Shown one piece after another: positions 6,933 through 14,776 of a DNA stretch of 24,241 bases (position 1 is the first letter of the stretch; each line of letters starts with the position of its first letter). The position numbers and the translations under genes are program-made. The notes beneath the pieces are model-generated. The model did not search any database. It was given only the letters and a program-made list of their open reading frames with translations, and was not told the DNA's origin. This DNA is from an uncultured Pseudoflavonifractor sp. (GTDB taxonomy: Bacteria; Bacillota; Clostridia; Oscillospirales; Oscillospiraceae). The DNA is taken from positions 1-24,241 of the forward strand of contig CAJFTA010000062.1 of the NCBI GenBank assembly GCA_904419835.1. Reading direction: 5' to 3'.

Positions 6933-9164
6933 ATGAAGGTTATCCACCTCATCTCCGGCGGCGACAGCGGCGGCGCCAAAACCCATGTCCATATGCTCCT
7001 TCAGAACCTGTCCCGCACCCCCGGCGTGGAGGTCACCATGGTCTGCTTCATGGAGGGCCCCTTCTCCCAGGAGGCGCGGGAGCTGGGCATCCCTACCGTG
7101 GTGCTGCCCGGCAGGAACATCTTCCGCACCTTCCGCACCTTAAAGAATATGATTCGGGAGGGCGGATACGAGATCATCCACTGCCACGGCGCCCGGGGCA
7201 ATATGATGGGCGCGCTGCTCCGCAGGGCCACCGGATTGCCCGTGGTCACCACCGTCCACTCGGACTACCGCCTGGACTATATGGGCCGCCCCATCTCCCG
7301 CCTCACCTACGGCACCATCAACACCCTGGCCCTGCGGCTGCTGGACTACCGTATCGGCGTGTCCGACGCCATGACCGACCTGCTCATCTCCCGTGGCTTT
7401 GACCCGGACAAGCTCTTCACCATCTACAACGGCATTGACTTCACCCCCCGCACCCCCTCCATGACCCGGAGCGAGTATCTGAAGAGCGTGGGCGCCAACT
7501 GGCCGGATGACTGCGTCATCGCCGGCATCGCCGCCCGTCTCAACCCGGTCAAGGACATCCCCACCCTGATCCGGGGCTTCGCCCGGGCCAGGCAGTCCTG
7601 TCCCAAGCTGCGGCTGCTCATTGCCGGCGACGGCGAGCAGATGGGCGAGCTCAAGGCCTTGGCCGCCGACCTGGGGGTGGCGGAGGACGTATGCTTCGCC
7701 GGGTGGGTGTCCGACGTGGACAGCTTTTACGGCGCACTGGACATCAACACCCTCACCTCCCTGTCTGAGACCTTCCCCTACTCCCTCACCGAGGGTGCCC
7801 GGGCCGGACTGCCCACTGTGGCCAGCCGGGTGGGCGGCGTGCCCTACCTTATTGACCACGGCGTCAACGGCCTGCTCTTTGAGGCCGGGGACTATGAGAC
7901 CCTGGCCAAGCATCTCACCGCCCTGGCCTCCGACGAGACCATGCGCACCCACATGGGCCAGCGGCTCTATCAGAAAGGCAAGAACGACTACTCCCTGGAG
8001 AGCACCCTTCAGCGGCAGCTGGAGATTTACTCCGTCATTCTCCGCCGGAAGGCCCGGAACCACGGCAAGCGGGACGGCGCACTGGTATGCGGCGCCTACG
8101 GCAGAGGCAACGCCGGTGACGACGCCATTCTGGAGGCCATTGTCACCGAGCTGCGGCAGATTGACCCCGACCTGCCCGTGTGGGTCCTGTCCCGCAAGCC
8201 CTCGGAGACCCGGCTGACCTACCGGGTCAACTCCATCTACACCTTCGCCTTCCCCAAGTTCCTCTGGCGGATGGGCAAGACCCGGCTCTACATCAACGGC
8301 GGCGGTTCCCTGATGCAGGACGTGACCAGCCACCGCTCCCTGTGGTTCTACCTCTTCACCATCTCCGCCGGCAAGATTCTGGGCAACAAGGTGATGATGT
8401 ACGGCTGCGGCATCGGCCCCATCCACTCCCCCTCCAACCGGAAGCGGGCGGCCAAGGTGCTCCAGAAGCGGGTGGACGCCATCACCCTGCGGGACACCCA
8501 CTCCAAGGTGGAGCTAGAGGACATGGGGGTCACCAACCCCAAGATTGTCCTGTCCGCCGACCCCACCGTCATCCTCCCCGCCGCGGGACCGGAGGTCATC
8601 GACGGCGTGCTGGAGAGCGAGGGTCTGGACCCTTCCGGCAAGTATTTCGGCTTTACCCTCCGTCCCTGGCCCGGCTTTGAGGAGAAGGCCGCCATCTTCG
8701 GCCGTGCGGCCGACTATGTGTGGGAGAAGTACGGCATGACGCCGGTGTTCCTGCCCATCGAGCGGCGGCTGGACGTGGGCGCGGCCCAGAAGGCGGCCAT
8801 GTATATCAAAAAGGCCCCCTACCGCATCATCCACGCCACCGGCAGCAGCGACCACACCATCGGCCTCTTTGCCCGGATGCAGGCGGTGGTGTCCATGCGC
8901 CTCCACGCGCTGGTGTTCTCCGCCGGTCAGGGCGTGCCCCTGGTGGGCGTGGTGTACGACCCCAAAATCAGCTCCTTCCTCTCCTACATCGGTCAGGACC
9001 TGTACACCGAGCTGGCCGACCTGACCTATGAGGGCCTGTGCGCCCACATCGACGCCGCCTGCGCCCGGATTGGCGACACGGAGTTCCTCTCCGGCGGTGT
9101 GGACCGTCTGCGGAAGGTGGAGCGCCGCAACAGCGAGACGGCGGCAGAGCTGCTGGGCAAATGA
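6933..9164 (+). CDS. csaB: Fusion protein: GT4 glycosyltransferase + CsaB polysaccharide pyruvyl transferase
   Basis: A 743-aa protein with two catalytic domains. Residues 1 to about 370 are a GT-B glycosyltransferase of the GT4 type: GGDSGGAKTH at the acceptor site, NGIDF, ARLNPVKDIPTLI, and an EX7E motif near residue 279 (ETFPYSLTE). From about residue 380 a pyruvyl transferase domain begins with GAYGRGNAGDDAIL, continues with GGGSLMQD, and ends with MRLHALVFSAGQGVP near residue 655, matching CsaB. CsaB adds ketal pyruvate to secondary cell-wall polysaccharide, which anchors SLH-domain surface proteins. The fusion suggests sugar transfer and pyruvylation are coupled on one glycan. GGAGG precedes the ATG by ten bases. 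Another glycosyltransferase gene follows 61 bases later, probably in the same transcript. Both domains look intact. Confidence 0.88.
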   Translation: MKVIHLISGGDSGGAKTHVHMLLQNLSRTPGVEVTMVCFMEGPFSQEARELGIPTVVLPGRNIFRTFRTLKNMIREGGYEIIHCHGARGNMMGALLRRATGLPVVTTVHSDYRLDYMGRPISRLTYGTINTLALRLLDYRIGVSDAMTDLLISRGFDPDKLFTIYNGIDFTPRTPSMTRSEYLKSVGANWPDDCVIAGIAARLNPVKDIPTLIRGFARARQSCPKLRLLIAGDGEQMGELKALAADLGVAEDVCFAGWVSDVDSFYGALDINTLTSLSETFPYSLTEGARAGLPTVASRVGGVPYLIDHGVNGLLFEAGDYETLAKHLTALASDETMRTHMGQRLYQKGKNDYSLESTLQRQLEIYSVILRRKARNHGKRDGALVCGAYGRGNAGDDAILEAIVTELRQIDPDLPVWVLSRKPSETRLTYRVNSIYTFAFPKFLWRMGKTRLYINGGGSLMQDVTSHRSLWFYLFTISAGKILGNKVMMYGCGIGPIHSPSNRKRAAKVLQKRVDAITLRDTHSKVELEDMGVTNPKIVLSADPTVILPAAGPEVIDGVLESEGLDPSGKYFGFTLRPWPGFEEKAAIFGRAADYVWEKYGMTPVFLPIERRLDVGAAQKAAMYIKKAPYRIIHATGSSDHTIGLFARMQAVVSMRLHALVFSAGQGVPLVGVVYDPKISSFLSYIGQDLYTELADLTYEGLCAHIDAACARIGDTEFLSGGVDRLRKVERRNSETAAELLGK

Positions 9165-9225
9165 TCCGTCCCCTGTGCTCCCCCGCCCCGTCCGTTTTTC
9201 AATATTCCTCGGGAGGTTATCTCGG

Positions 9226-10308
9226 TTGAAGCAATATGTCTGTCTCTCCTCCTCCCCCTGGCAGGCGGTCCCCACCCGGACCCAGCAGCTGATGACCCGC
9301 CTGCGGGACGCGGAAGTCCTGTTTTTTGAGCCCCCATCCCCCCGGGGCAGAGGCGCCCGGGACGGCGGCCGCAGGGTGCGGCCCGGCCTGACGGTCTACG
9401 CCCTGCCTCCCGTTCTCCAGGTGGACGAGCGTTACAGCTTTCTCTTCTCCCGGGGCGTAAACAAGCTTGCCCGCTTTATCGCCGCAAAAATGGACCGCCA
9501 CCGGTTCCGGGACCCCATCCTGTGGGCCACACGCCCGGATCAGGTCCACCTGCTGGACAGCCTACTCTTCCGGGGGCTGGTGTACGACTGCGACCGGTAC
9601 TGGTCCGGCTTCCCCCTGGAGTGGGAGAGCGACCTGGCCCTGTCCGCCGACGTCATCTTCGCCGCATCTCAGGGGCTTGCAGACCATCTGTCCCCCTGCA
9701 ACGACAACATCGCTCTTCTCCCCAACGGCGTCAACTTTCCCATGTTCTCCCGGCAGGAGGCGGAGCCCCCCGGCGACCTGGCCGCCATCCCCAGGCCCAT
9801 CCTGGGCTGGGCGGGTACCATCCGGCGGGACCTGGACCTCTCCCCTCTTCTGCGGGCCGCGGCCGACCTGCCCCGGTGCTCCTTTGTGCTGGTGGGCCGG
9901 ACGGAGGGCAGCGCCCAGCTGCGCAGACTGTCTACCTTCCCCAACGTGCATCTGCTGGGCCCCAAGGCGCCGGTGGATCTGCCCGACTACCTGTGCCGCT
10001 TCGATGTGTGCCTGAACCTGCTCTCCGGCCGGGAGCAGCCCACCGATATTATCCCCAGCCGCATCTACGAGTATCTGTCCACCGGAAATCCCATTGTCTC
10101 CATGGTTGGCAGCGGGCAGATTGAGCATTTCCCCGACGTAATCTACGGCGCCCACACCGCCCGGGAGTTCTCCCAGCTCTGCGCCAGCGCCCTGACCGAG
10201 GTGGGCAGCTGGACCAGATGCCGCCGCCGGAATTACGGCGCCGCCGCGGCCTGGAGCGTCCGGGCGGACGAGGTGTGCCGCATTCTGGACGCCATTGGGC
10301 TATGCTGA
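9226..10308 (+). CDS. GT-B glycosyltransferase (TuaH-like)
   Basis: A 360-aa protein. The reading frame is open further upstream and overlaps the preceding gene, but I place the start at TTG 9226 because GGGAGG lies nine bases before it and the encoded KQYVCLSSSPW is a normal beginning for this family. The C-terminal half has GT-B features: LLPNGVNFPMF, GWAGTIRRDLDL, the FVLVGRTEG strand, and DIIPSRIYEYLSTGNPIV, corresponding to the donor-sugar site. It resembles teichuronic acid glycosyltransferase TuaH and related enzymes. It probably adds a sugar to the same wall polysaccharide as the upstream GT4-CsaB protein. Donor and acceptor cannot be read from sequence. Confidence 0.8.
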   Translation: MKQYVCLSSSPWQAVPTRTQQLMTRLRDAEVLFFEPPSPRGRGARDGGRRVRPGLTVYALPPVLQVDERYSFLFSRGVNKLARFIAAKMDRHRFRDPILWATRPDQVHLLDSLLFRGLVYDCDRYWSGFPLEWESDLALSADVIFAASQGLADHLSPCNDNIALLPNGVNFPMFSRQEAEPPGDLAAIPRPILGWAGTIRRDLDLSPLLRAAADLPRCSFVLVGRTEGSAQLRRLSTFPNVHLLGPKAPVDLPDYLCRFDVCLNLLSGREQPTDIIPSRIYEYLSTGNPIVSMVGSGQIEHFPDVIYGAHTAREFSQLCASALTEVGSWTRCRRRNYGAAAAWSVRADEVCRILDAIGLC

Positions 10309-10403
10309 ATGCCCCCTTCTTTTCGCTCTGTCAAAAATGGTCAATTGTCTATTGTATCCATTTGTCCTTTCTTGTCTAAGCCTACGAAATTCGCCCCGGT
10401 CCC

Positions 10404-10432
10404 TTGTAATACGGGTCGCAATACGATATATT
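10404..10432 (+). promoter_or_regulatory. Candidate promoter of the purine cluster
   Basis: TTGTAA (10404-10409) and TATATT (10427-10432) are spaced by 17 bases. The start of transcription would be near 10439, leaving a leader of about 184 bases before purE. I saw no recognisable Bacillus-type PurR box. Confidence 0.62.
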
Positions 10433-10438
10433 GTATGT

Positions 10439-10622
10439 ATTCTTGGTACTAAGAGGGGTGCTTGCGTTGCTGAACGGAGGACACATTGCCTGCCTGACCG
10501 TCATTCTCAACGGCCCCAATGCACCCGGATCAGACTGCTGAACCATATCAGGTCATCCATAATAAAGGATGACCTGATTTATTTTTCGCAGCGCTGAAAT
10601 TTTTTGTATCACGGAGGTCGTT
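10439..10622 (+). promoter_or_regulatory. purE leader with possible structured RNA and attenuator
   Basis: The gap between the glycosyltransferase and purE is 314 bases and holds no gene. The predicted leader contains nested complementary segments: GGGTGC (10456-10461) with GCACCC (10521-10526), CATTG (10484-10488) with CAATG (10517-10521, sharing one base), and CCGT (10498-10501) with ACGG (10510-10513), followed by an intrinsic terminator at 10547-10584. This order, aptamer-like fold then terminator then gene, is typical of riboswitch control. It does not match the purine, ZTP, PRPP or THF aptamer cores I know. The helices are short and could be chance. Confidence 0.45.
10547..10584 (+). 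terminator. Intrinsic terminator in the purE leader
   Basis: ATCAGGTCATCC (10547-10558) pairs perfectly with GGATGACCTGAT (10567-10578) over 12 bp, followed by TTATTTTT. It lies after the candidate promoter and 40 bases before purE, so it is either an attenuator or the end of the upstream glycosyltransferase transcript if the promoter call is wrong. Confidence 0.82.
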
Positions 10623-11117
10623 ATGAGCAAGAAAGTTGCAGTTATCATGGGTTCCGACTCTGACCTGGAGACCATGCGCCCCTGCGTGAAGCGTCTCAAG
10701 AGCTTCGGCATTCCCTGCGAGGTGCGGGTCATCTCTGCCCACCGCACCCCCGCCGCCGCCGAGGACTTTGCCTCCCATGCTGAGGAGAACGGCTTCGGCG
10801 TTATCATCGCCGCCGCGGGCAAGGCCGCCCACCTGGCCGGCGTCCTGGCCGCCTACACCACCCTGCCCGTCATCGGCGTACCCATCAAGACCTCCATGAT
10901 GGGCGGTCTGGACAGCCTGCTGTCCATGGTCCAGATGCCCAAGGGCATCCCCGTGGCCTGCGTGGCCGTGGACGGCGCCGACAACGCCGCCATCCTGGCC
11001 GCCCAGATGCTGGCCCTCTCCGACGCCTCCCTCTCCTCCGCCCTGAAGGACTTCAAGTCCGCCATGGCCGACGAGGTTGCCGAGAAGGACCGCAGGCTCC
11101 AGGCCGAAACCTTTTGA
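10623..11117 (+). CDS. purE: PurE, N5-carboxyaminoimidazole ribonucleotide mutase
   Basis: A 164-aa protein, full length for PurE. MGSDSDLETM, SAHRTP and GIPVA match the family. The AAGKAAHLAGV and GVPI segments resemble class I PurE (which rearranges N5-CAIR to CAIR) rather than the class II AIR carboxylase, although lysine replaces a glycine in the usual AGGAAHLPG loop. Class I enzymes normally need PurK to make N5-CAIR, and no purK is present in the window. GGAGG precedes the ATG by five bases. It is the first gene of the purine cluster, behind a possible attenuator; purC follows after 58 bases. Confidence 0.93.
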   Translation: MSKKVAVIMGSDSDLETMRPCVKRLKSFGIPCEVRVISAHRTPAAAEDFASHAEENGFGVIIAAAGKAAHLAGVLAAYTTLPVIGVPIKTSMMGGLDSLLSMVQMPKGIPVACVAVDGADNAAILAAQMLALSDASLSSALKDFKSAMADEVAEKDRRLQAETF

Positions 11118-11175
11118 ATTTCTCTCCCTTGTGGATAAAAATAACATCAATTCAGACAGACAGGAGCGGTTTTAC

Positions 11176-11902
11176 ATGAGTTACGAGAAGCGCGAGCAGC
11201 TGTATGAGGGCAAGGCCAAGAAGGTCTATGCCACCGACGACCCCCAGGTGGTCATCGTGTCCTACAAGGACGACGCCACCGCCTTCAACGGCCTGAAGAA
11301 GGGCACCATCACCGGCAAGGGCGCCATCAACAACCGCATGACCAACAACCTGATGCGCGATGCGCCGCCTGGAGGCCGAGGGCGTGCCCACCCACTATGT
11401 GGAAGAGCTCAATGACCGTGAGACTGCCGTGAAAAAGGTCTCCATCGTGCCTCTGGAGGTGATTGTCCGCAACATCTCCGCCGGTTCCTTTGCCAAGCGG
11501 TACGGTGTGGAGGAGGGCATCGTGTTCGACGAGCCCACCCTCGAGTTCTCCTACAAGAACGATGACCTGGGCGACCCCCTGATCAACACCTACCACGCCC
11601 TGGCCCTCAAGCTGGCCACCAAGGAGGAGATCGCCCTCATCGAGAAGTACACCTTCATGGTCAACGACCTGCTCAAGGGCTTCATGAAGGAGATCGGCAT
11701 TGACCTGGTGGACTTCAAGCTGGAGTTCGGCAAGACTGCCGACGGCACCATTGTGCTGGCCGATGAGATCTCCCCGGATACCTGCCGTCTCTGGGACGAA
11801 AAGACCCACGAGAAGCTGGACAAGGACCGCTTCCGCCGGGATATGGGCGGCGCTGAGGAGGCCTATGAAGAGGTCATGCGCCGGCTGATGGGGGATCAGT
11901 AA
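11176..11902 (+). pseudogene. purC: SAICAR synthetase PurC, frameshifted by a 7-bp tandem duplication
   Basis: PurC joins aspartate to CAIR using ATP. The first frame begins at ATG 11176 (AGGAG nine bases upstream) and encodes the normal N-terminus (LYEGKAKKVYATDD, NNRMTNNLM). It then diverges and stops at 11415. The rest of PurC continues in another frame from about 11360 to 11902 (EGVPTHYVEELNDRE, NISAGSFAKRYG, ADEISPDTCRLWD). At the switch GATGCGC occurs twice in tandem (11352-11358, 11359-11365). Removing one copy restores LMRRLEAEG and an uninterrupted protein of 239 aa, the normal family length. No ribosome site supports a restart at the internal ATG. This is either a real slippage mutation, possibly reversible, or an assembly error. 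Everything else looks functional. Confidence 0.9.
11352..11365 (+). repeat. Tandem 7-bp duplication inside purC
   Basis: Two adjacent copies of GATGCGC. The extra seven bases shift the purC reading frame; a single copy gives the conserved protein sequence across the junction. Confidence 0.93.
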
Positions 11903-11905
11903 TCC

Positions 11906-13327
11906 ATGGGCGGTTTTTTTGGCACCATCTCAAAGCATGACTGCGTCATGGACCTGTTCTTCGGCACCGACTACCACTCCCACCTGGGCACCAAGCGGGG
12001 CGGCATGGCGGTCTATGACGCCAAGGACGGCTTCCAGCGGCAGATCCACAACATTGAAAACACTCCCTTCCGCACTAAGTTCGACAAGGACATCGCCGAC
12101 TTCCACGGCTGCTCCGGCATCGGCTGCATCAGCGACACCGACCCCCAGCCTCTGCTGGTGCGCTCCCATCTGGGCCTGTACGCCATCACCACCGTGGGCA
12201 TCATCAACAACGCCGACGCGCTGGTGGAGCGCTACTTCTCCGACCATGGCCACCAGTTCATGGCCATGAGCTCGGGTAAGGTCAACTCCACCGAGCTGGT
12301 GGCCGCCCTCATCAACCAGAAGGACGACCTGGTCTCCGGCATCCGCCACGCCCAGGAGGAGATCGACGGCTCCGCCACCATCCTCCTGCTGGACCAGGAC
12401 GGCATCATCGCCGCCCGCGACCGGATGGGCCGCCTGCCCGTGCTCATCGGCCAGAGCGAGACCGGCTGCTGCGTGTCCTTCGAGTCCTTCGCCTACCACA
12501 AGCTGGGCTATCACGACGCCTACGAGCTGGGCCCCCAGGAGATTGTCCGGGTCACCGCCGACGGCTGGACCACCCTGGCCCCCGCCGGGGACAAGATGAA
12601 GATCTGCGCCTTCCTCTGGACCTACTACGGCTATCCCAACTCCAACTATGAGGGCGTCAACGTGGAGGTCATGCGCTACCGCAACGGCGAGATTATGGCC
12701 CGGGACGAGGTCCAGAAGGGCAAGCTGCCCAAGGTGGACTACGTGGCCGGCGTGCCCGACTCCGGCGTGCCCCACGCCATCGGCTTCGCAAACCGCAGCG
12801 GCAAGCCCTTCGCCCGCCCCTTCGTCAAGTACACCCCCACCTGGCCCCGGTCCTTCATGCCCGCCAACCAGGAGGCCCGCAACCAGGTGGCCAAGATGAA
12901 GCAGATTCCCGTCCCCGAGCTCATTGAGGGCAAGAAGCTCCTCTTTGTGGACGACTCCATCGTCCGTGGCACCCAGCTGCGGGAGACCGTGGAGTTCCTG
13001 TATGAGTCGGGCGCTGAGGAGGTCCACATGCGCTCGGCCTGCCCCCCCATCATGTACGGCTGCAAGTACCTCAACTTCTCCCGCAGCAACTCCGACATGG
13101 AGCTCATCGCCCGCCGCACCATCCAGGACCTGGAGGGCGACGAGGGCCAGCAGCACCTGGAGGAGTACGCCGACGCCTCCACGGAGCGGGGCCAGTGCAT
13201 GCTCAAGGCCATCTGCGAGAAGCTGGGTTTTGACTCCCTGGGCTATCAGTCCCTGGACGGCCTGCTGGAGGCCATCGGCATCGACCGGGATAAAGTCTGC
13301 ACCTACTGCTGGAACGGCAAGGAGTAA
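11906..13327 (+). CDS. purF: PurF-like amidophosphoribosyltransferase lacking the glutaminase cysteine
   Basis: A 473-aa protein with the PurF layout: N-terminal Ntn-type glutaminase domain and C-terminal phosphoribosyltransferase domain. The PRPP-binding loop FVDDSIVRGTQ near residues 349-359 is intact, as are GVPDSGVPHA and YTPTWPRSF. PurF normally makes phosphoribosylamine from PRPP and glutamine, with Cys at position 2 as nucleophile. Here the protein begins MGGFFGT, so Gly replaces Cys. The arginine and aspartate expected further on also look replaced (ISDTD; SSGKVNSTE). Glutamine hydrolysis therefore seems lost; free ammonia or a partner may supply nitrogen. It starts three bases after the purC stop, with GGGGGA upstream, so it is translationally linked to purC. 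The annotation as PurF follows family and context; a divergent function is possible. Confidence 0.85.
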   Translation: MGGFFGTISKHDCVMDLFFGTDYHSHLGTKRGGMAVYDAKDGFQRQIHNIENTPFRTKFDKDIADFHGCSGIGCISDTDPQPLLVRSHLGLYAITTVGIINNADALVERYFSDHGHQFMAMSSGKVNSTELVAALINQKDDLVSGIRHAQEEIDGSATILLLDQDGIIAARDRMGRLPVLIGQSETGCCVSFESFAYHKLGYHDAYELGPQEIVRVTADGWTTLAPAGDKMKICAFLWTYYGYPNSNYEGVNVEVMRYRNGEIMARDEVQKGKLPKVDYVAGVPDSGVPHAIGFANRSGKPFARPFVKYTPTWPRSFMPANQEARNQVAKMKQIPVPELIEGKKLLFVDDSIVRGTQLRETVEFLYESGAEEVHMRSACPPIMYGCKYLNFSRSNSDMELIARRTIQDLEGDEGQQHLEEYADASTERGQCMLKAICEKLGFDSLGYQSLDGLLEAIGIDRDKVCTYCWNGKE

Positions 13328-13335
13328 ACTCACTT

Positions 13336-13470
13336 CCAGGGGGGAATTCTTCCCCCCTGGATACAAAACCGCCGCGCCGCCTCCTGCGGCACAACGGTTT
13401 TGATACCCCCCTCACCCGCGCACGCGCGGGTGGTTGCCCGCCGGTGGTGAAGCAAGCAGCGGTGTGCTGC
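13336..13470. repeat. Hairpin cluster between purF and purM
   Basis: Four hairpins lie in tandem in the 265-base gap: a perfect 11-bp stem (13336-13346/13350-13360), CAAAACCG/CGGTTTTG enclosing GCCGC/GCGGC (13364-13371/13395-13402), CACCCGCG/CGCGGGTG (13413-13420/13425-13432), and GCAGC/GCTGC (13456-13460/13466-13470). The second has a short T run inside its 3' arm but no classical tail. They may be intergenic palindromic repeats, or tune purF-purM read-through or mRNA stability. Confidence 0.5.
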
Positions 13471-13592
13471 GCAGGCGCATGTCCTGCTCCGCACATGATT
13501 TCTTATTTGTTTTATCCCTGCGTGGTAAAACCTGCGGGCTTTTCCCGTACCCCTCAGCACCCCACTTCCTCATTTTATCTGGAGGTTTTGAG

Positions 13593-14633
13593 ATGAAGAA
13601 CTCCCATTCTGAGTCCTACGCCGCCGCCGGTGTGGACGTCACCGCCGGCTACGAGGCGGTCAAGCGCATCAAGCCCATGGTGGAGTCCACCTACATCCCC
13701 GGCGTCATGGGCACCCTGGGCGGCTTCGGCGGCATGTTCGCCCCCGATATGACCGGCATGAAGAAGCCGGTCCTGGTGTCCGGCACCGACGGCGTGGGCA
13801 CCAAGCTGAAAATCGCCTTCCTCATGGACAAGCACGACACCGTGGGCATCGACTGCGTGGCCATGTGCGTCAACGACATCATCTGCGGCGGCGCCGCTCC
13901 CCTGTTCTTCCTGGACTACATCGCCTGCGGCAAGAACGACCCCGCCCGCATCGCGGAGATTGTCTCCGGCATCACCGAGGGCTGCCGCCAGGCCGAGTGC
14001 GCCCTGGTGGGCGGCGAGACCGCCGAGATGCCCGGCTTCTACCCCGCTGAGGAGTACGACCTGGCCGGCTTCTCCGTGGGCATTGTGGACGAGGAGAAGA
14101 TCATCGACGGCAAGGCCCTCGCTGAGGGCGACGTGCTCATCGGCCTGGCCTCCTCCGGCGTCCACTCCAACGGCTTCTCCCTGGTCCGCAAGGTCTTTGA
14201 CGTGACCGCCGAGAACCTGAAGGAGTATCACGAGAGCCTGGGCACCACCCTGGGCGAGGCCCTGCTGGCTCCCACCCGCATCTATGTGAAGGCCGTCAAG
14301 GCCCTGCTGAAGGCGGGCGTGGACATCCACGCCGTCAGCCACATCACCGGCGGCGGCTTCTACGAGAACGTGCCCCGCATGATGAGCGACGGCCTCACCG
14401 CCGCCATCCACACCGGCAGCTTCCCCTGCCCGCCTATCTTCCGGCTCATCCAGGAGAAGGGCAACATCCCCACCCGGGATATGTACAACACCTTCAACAT
14501 GGGTATCGGCATGATCCTCGCCGTCCCCGCTCCCCAGGCCGGTCAGGCCCTGGACGTCCTGTCCGCCGCCGGCGAAACTGCCTACCAGATTGGTCAGGTC
14601 ATCCCCGGAAGCGACGGCGTCGTGCTGGACTGA
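13593..14633 (+). CDS. purM: PurM, phosphoribosylformylglycinamidine cyclo-ligase (AIR synthetase)
   Basis: A 346-aa protein, the normal PurM length. It closes the imidazole ring of FGAM with ATP to give AIR. Family motifs occur in order: GTDGVGTKLKIAF, MCVNDIICGGAAPLFFLDYIA, GGETAEMPGFY, SSGVHSNGFSL and HITGGGFYENVPRM, the glycine-rich segments of the PurM ATP-binding fold. The frame is open further upstream, but ATG 13593 has GGAGG seven bases before it and begins with MKNSHSESYAAAGVD, the usual start. It is separated from purF by a 265-base hairpin-rich gap and followed by a terminator-like hairpin, so its expression may be partly uncoupled from both neighbours. Confidence 0.95.
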   Translation: MKNSHSESYAAAGVDVTAGYEAVKRIKPMVESTYIPGVMGTLGGFGGMFAPDMTGMKKPVLVSGTDGVGTKLKIAFLMDKHDTVGIDCVAMCVNDIICGGAAPLFFLDYIACGKNDPARIAEIVSGITEGCRQAECALVGGETAEMPGFYPAEEYDLAGFSVGIVDEEKIIDGKALAEGDVLIGLASSGVHSNGFSLVRKVFDVTAENLKEYHESLGTTLGEALLAPTRIYVKAVKALLKAGVDIHAVSHITGGGFYENVPRMMSDGLTAAIHTGSFPCPPIFRLIQEKGNIPTRDMYNTFNMGIGMILAVPAPQAGQALDVLSAAGETAYQIGQVIPGSDGVVLD

Positions 14634-14643
14634 CGCCCCCTCT

Positions 14644-14697
14644 CAGGGCGGCCCGCAGCTGTCCTTCCGGCGGCCCGGGCCGCCCTGTCTCTTTTCT
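14644..14697 (+). terminator. Terminator-like hairpin between purM and purN
   Basis: CAGGGCGGCCCG (14644-14655) pairs with CGGGCCGCCCTG (14676-14687) over 12 bp, and is followed by TCTCTTTTCTCT. The loop is 20 bases and the tail is interrupted by C, so partial termination within the purine cluster is likely. A small palindrome, AAGTGATTTCACTT, lies about 30 bases further on before purN. Confidence 0.55.
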
Positions 14698-14776
14698 CTG
14701 TCGCTGCGTTCTGTGAAGTGATTTCACTTTCCAGGCTTTGCAGCACAGACTTTACTACATTGGGGAGGTAACTCTC

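Noticed and set aside
9028..9225. Longer version of the second glycosyltransferase starting at 9028
   Set aside because: It would overlap the GT4-CsaB gene by 137 bases; TTG 9226 has a well-spaced GGGAGG and a sensible N-terminus.
10439..10622. Known purine, ZTP, PRPP or T-box leader upstream of purE
   Set aside because: The conserved core sequences of these classes are absent, so no named riboswitch is assigned.
11360..11902. Independent gene starting at the internal ATG in purC
   Set aside because: It lacks a ribosome site, begins inside the SAICAR synthetase fold, and becomes the continuation of purC once one copy of the 7-bp duplication is removed.
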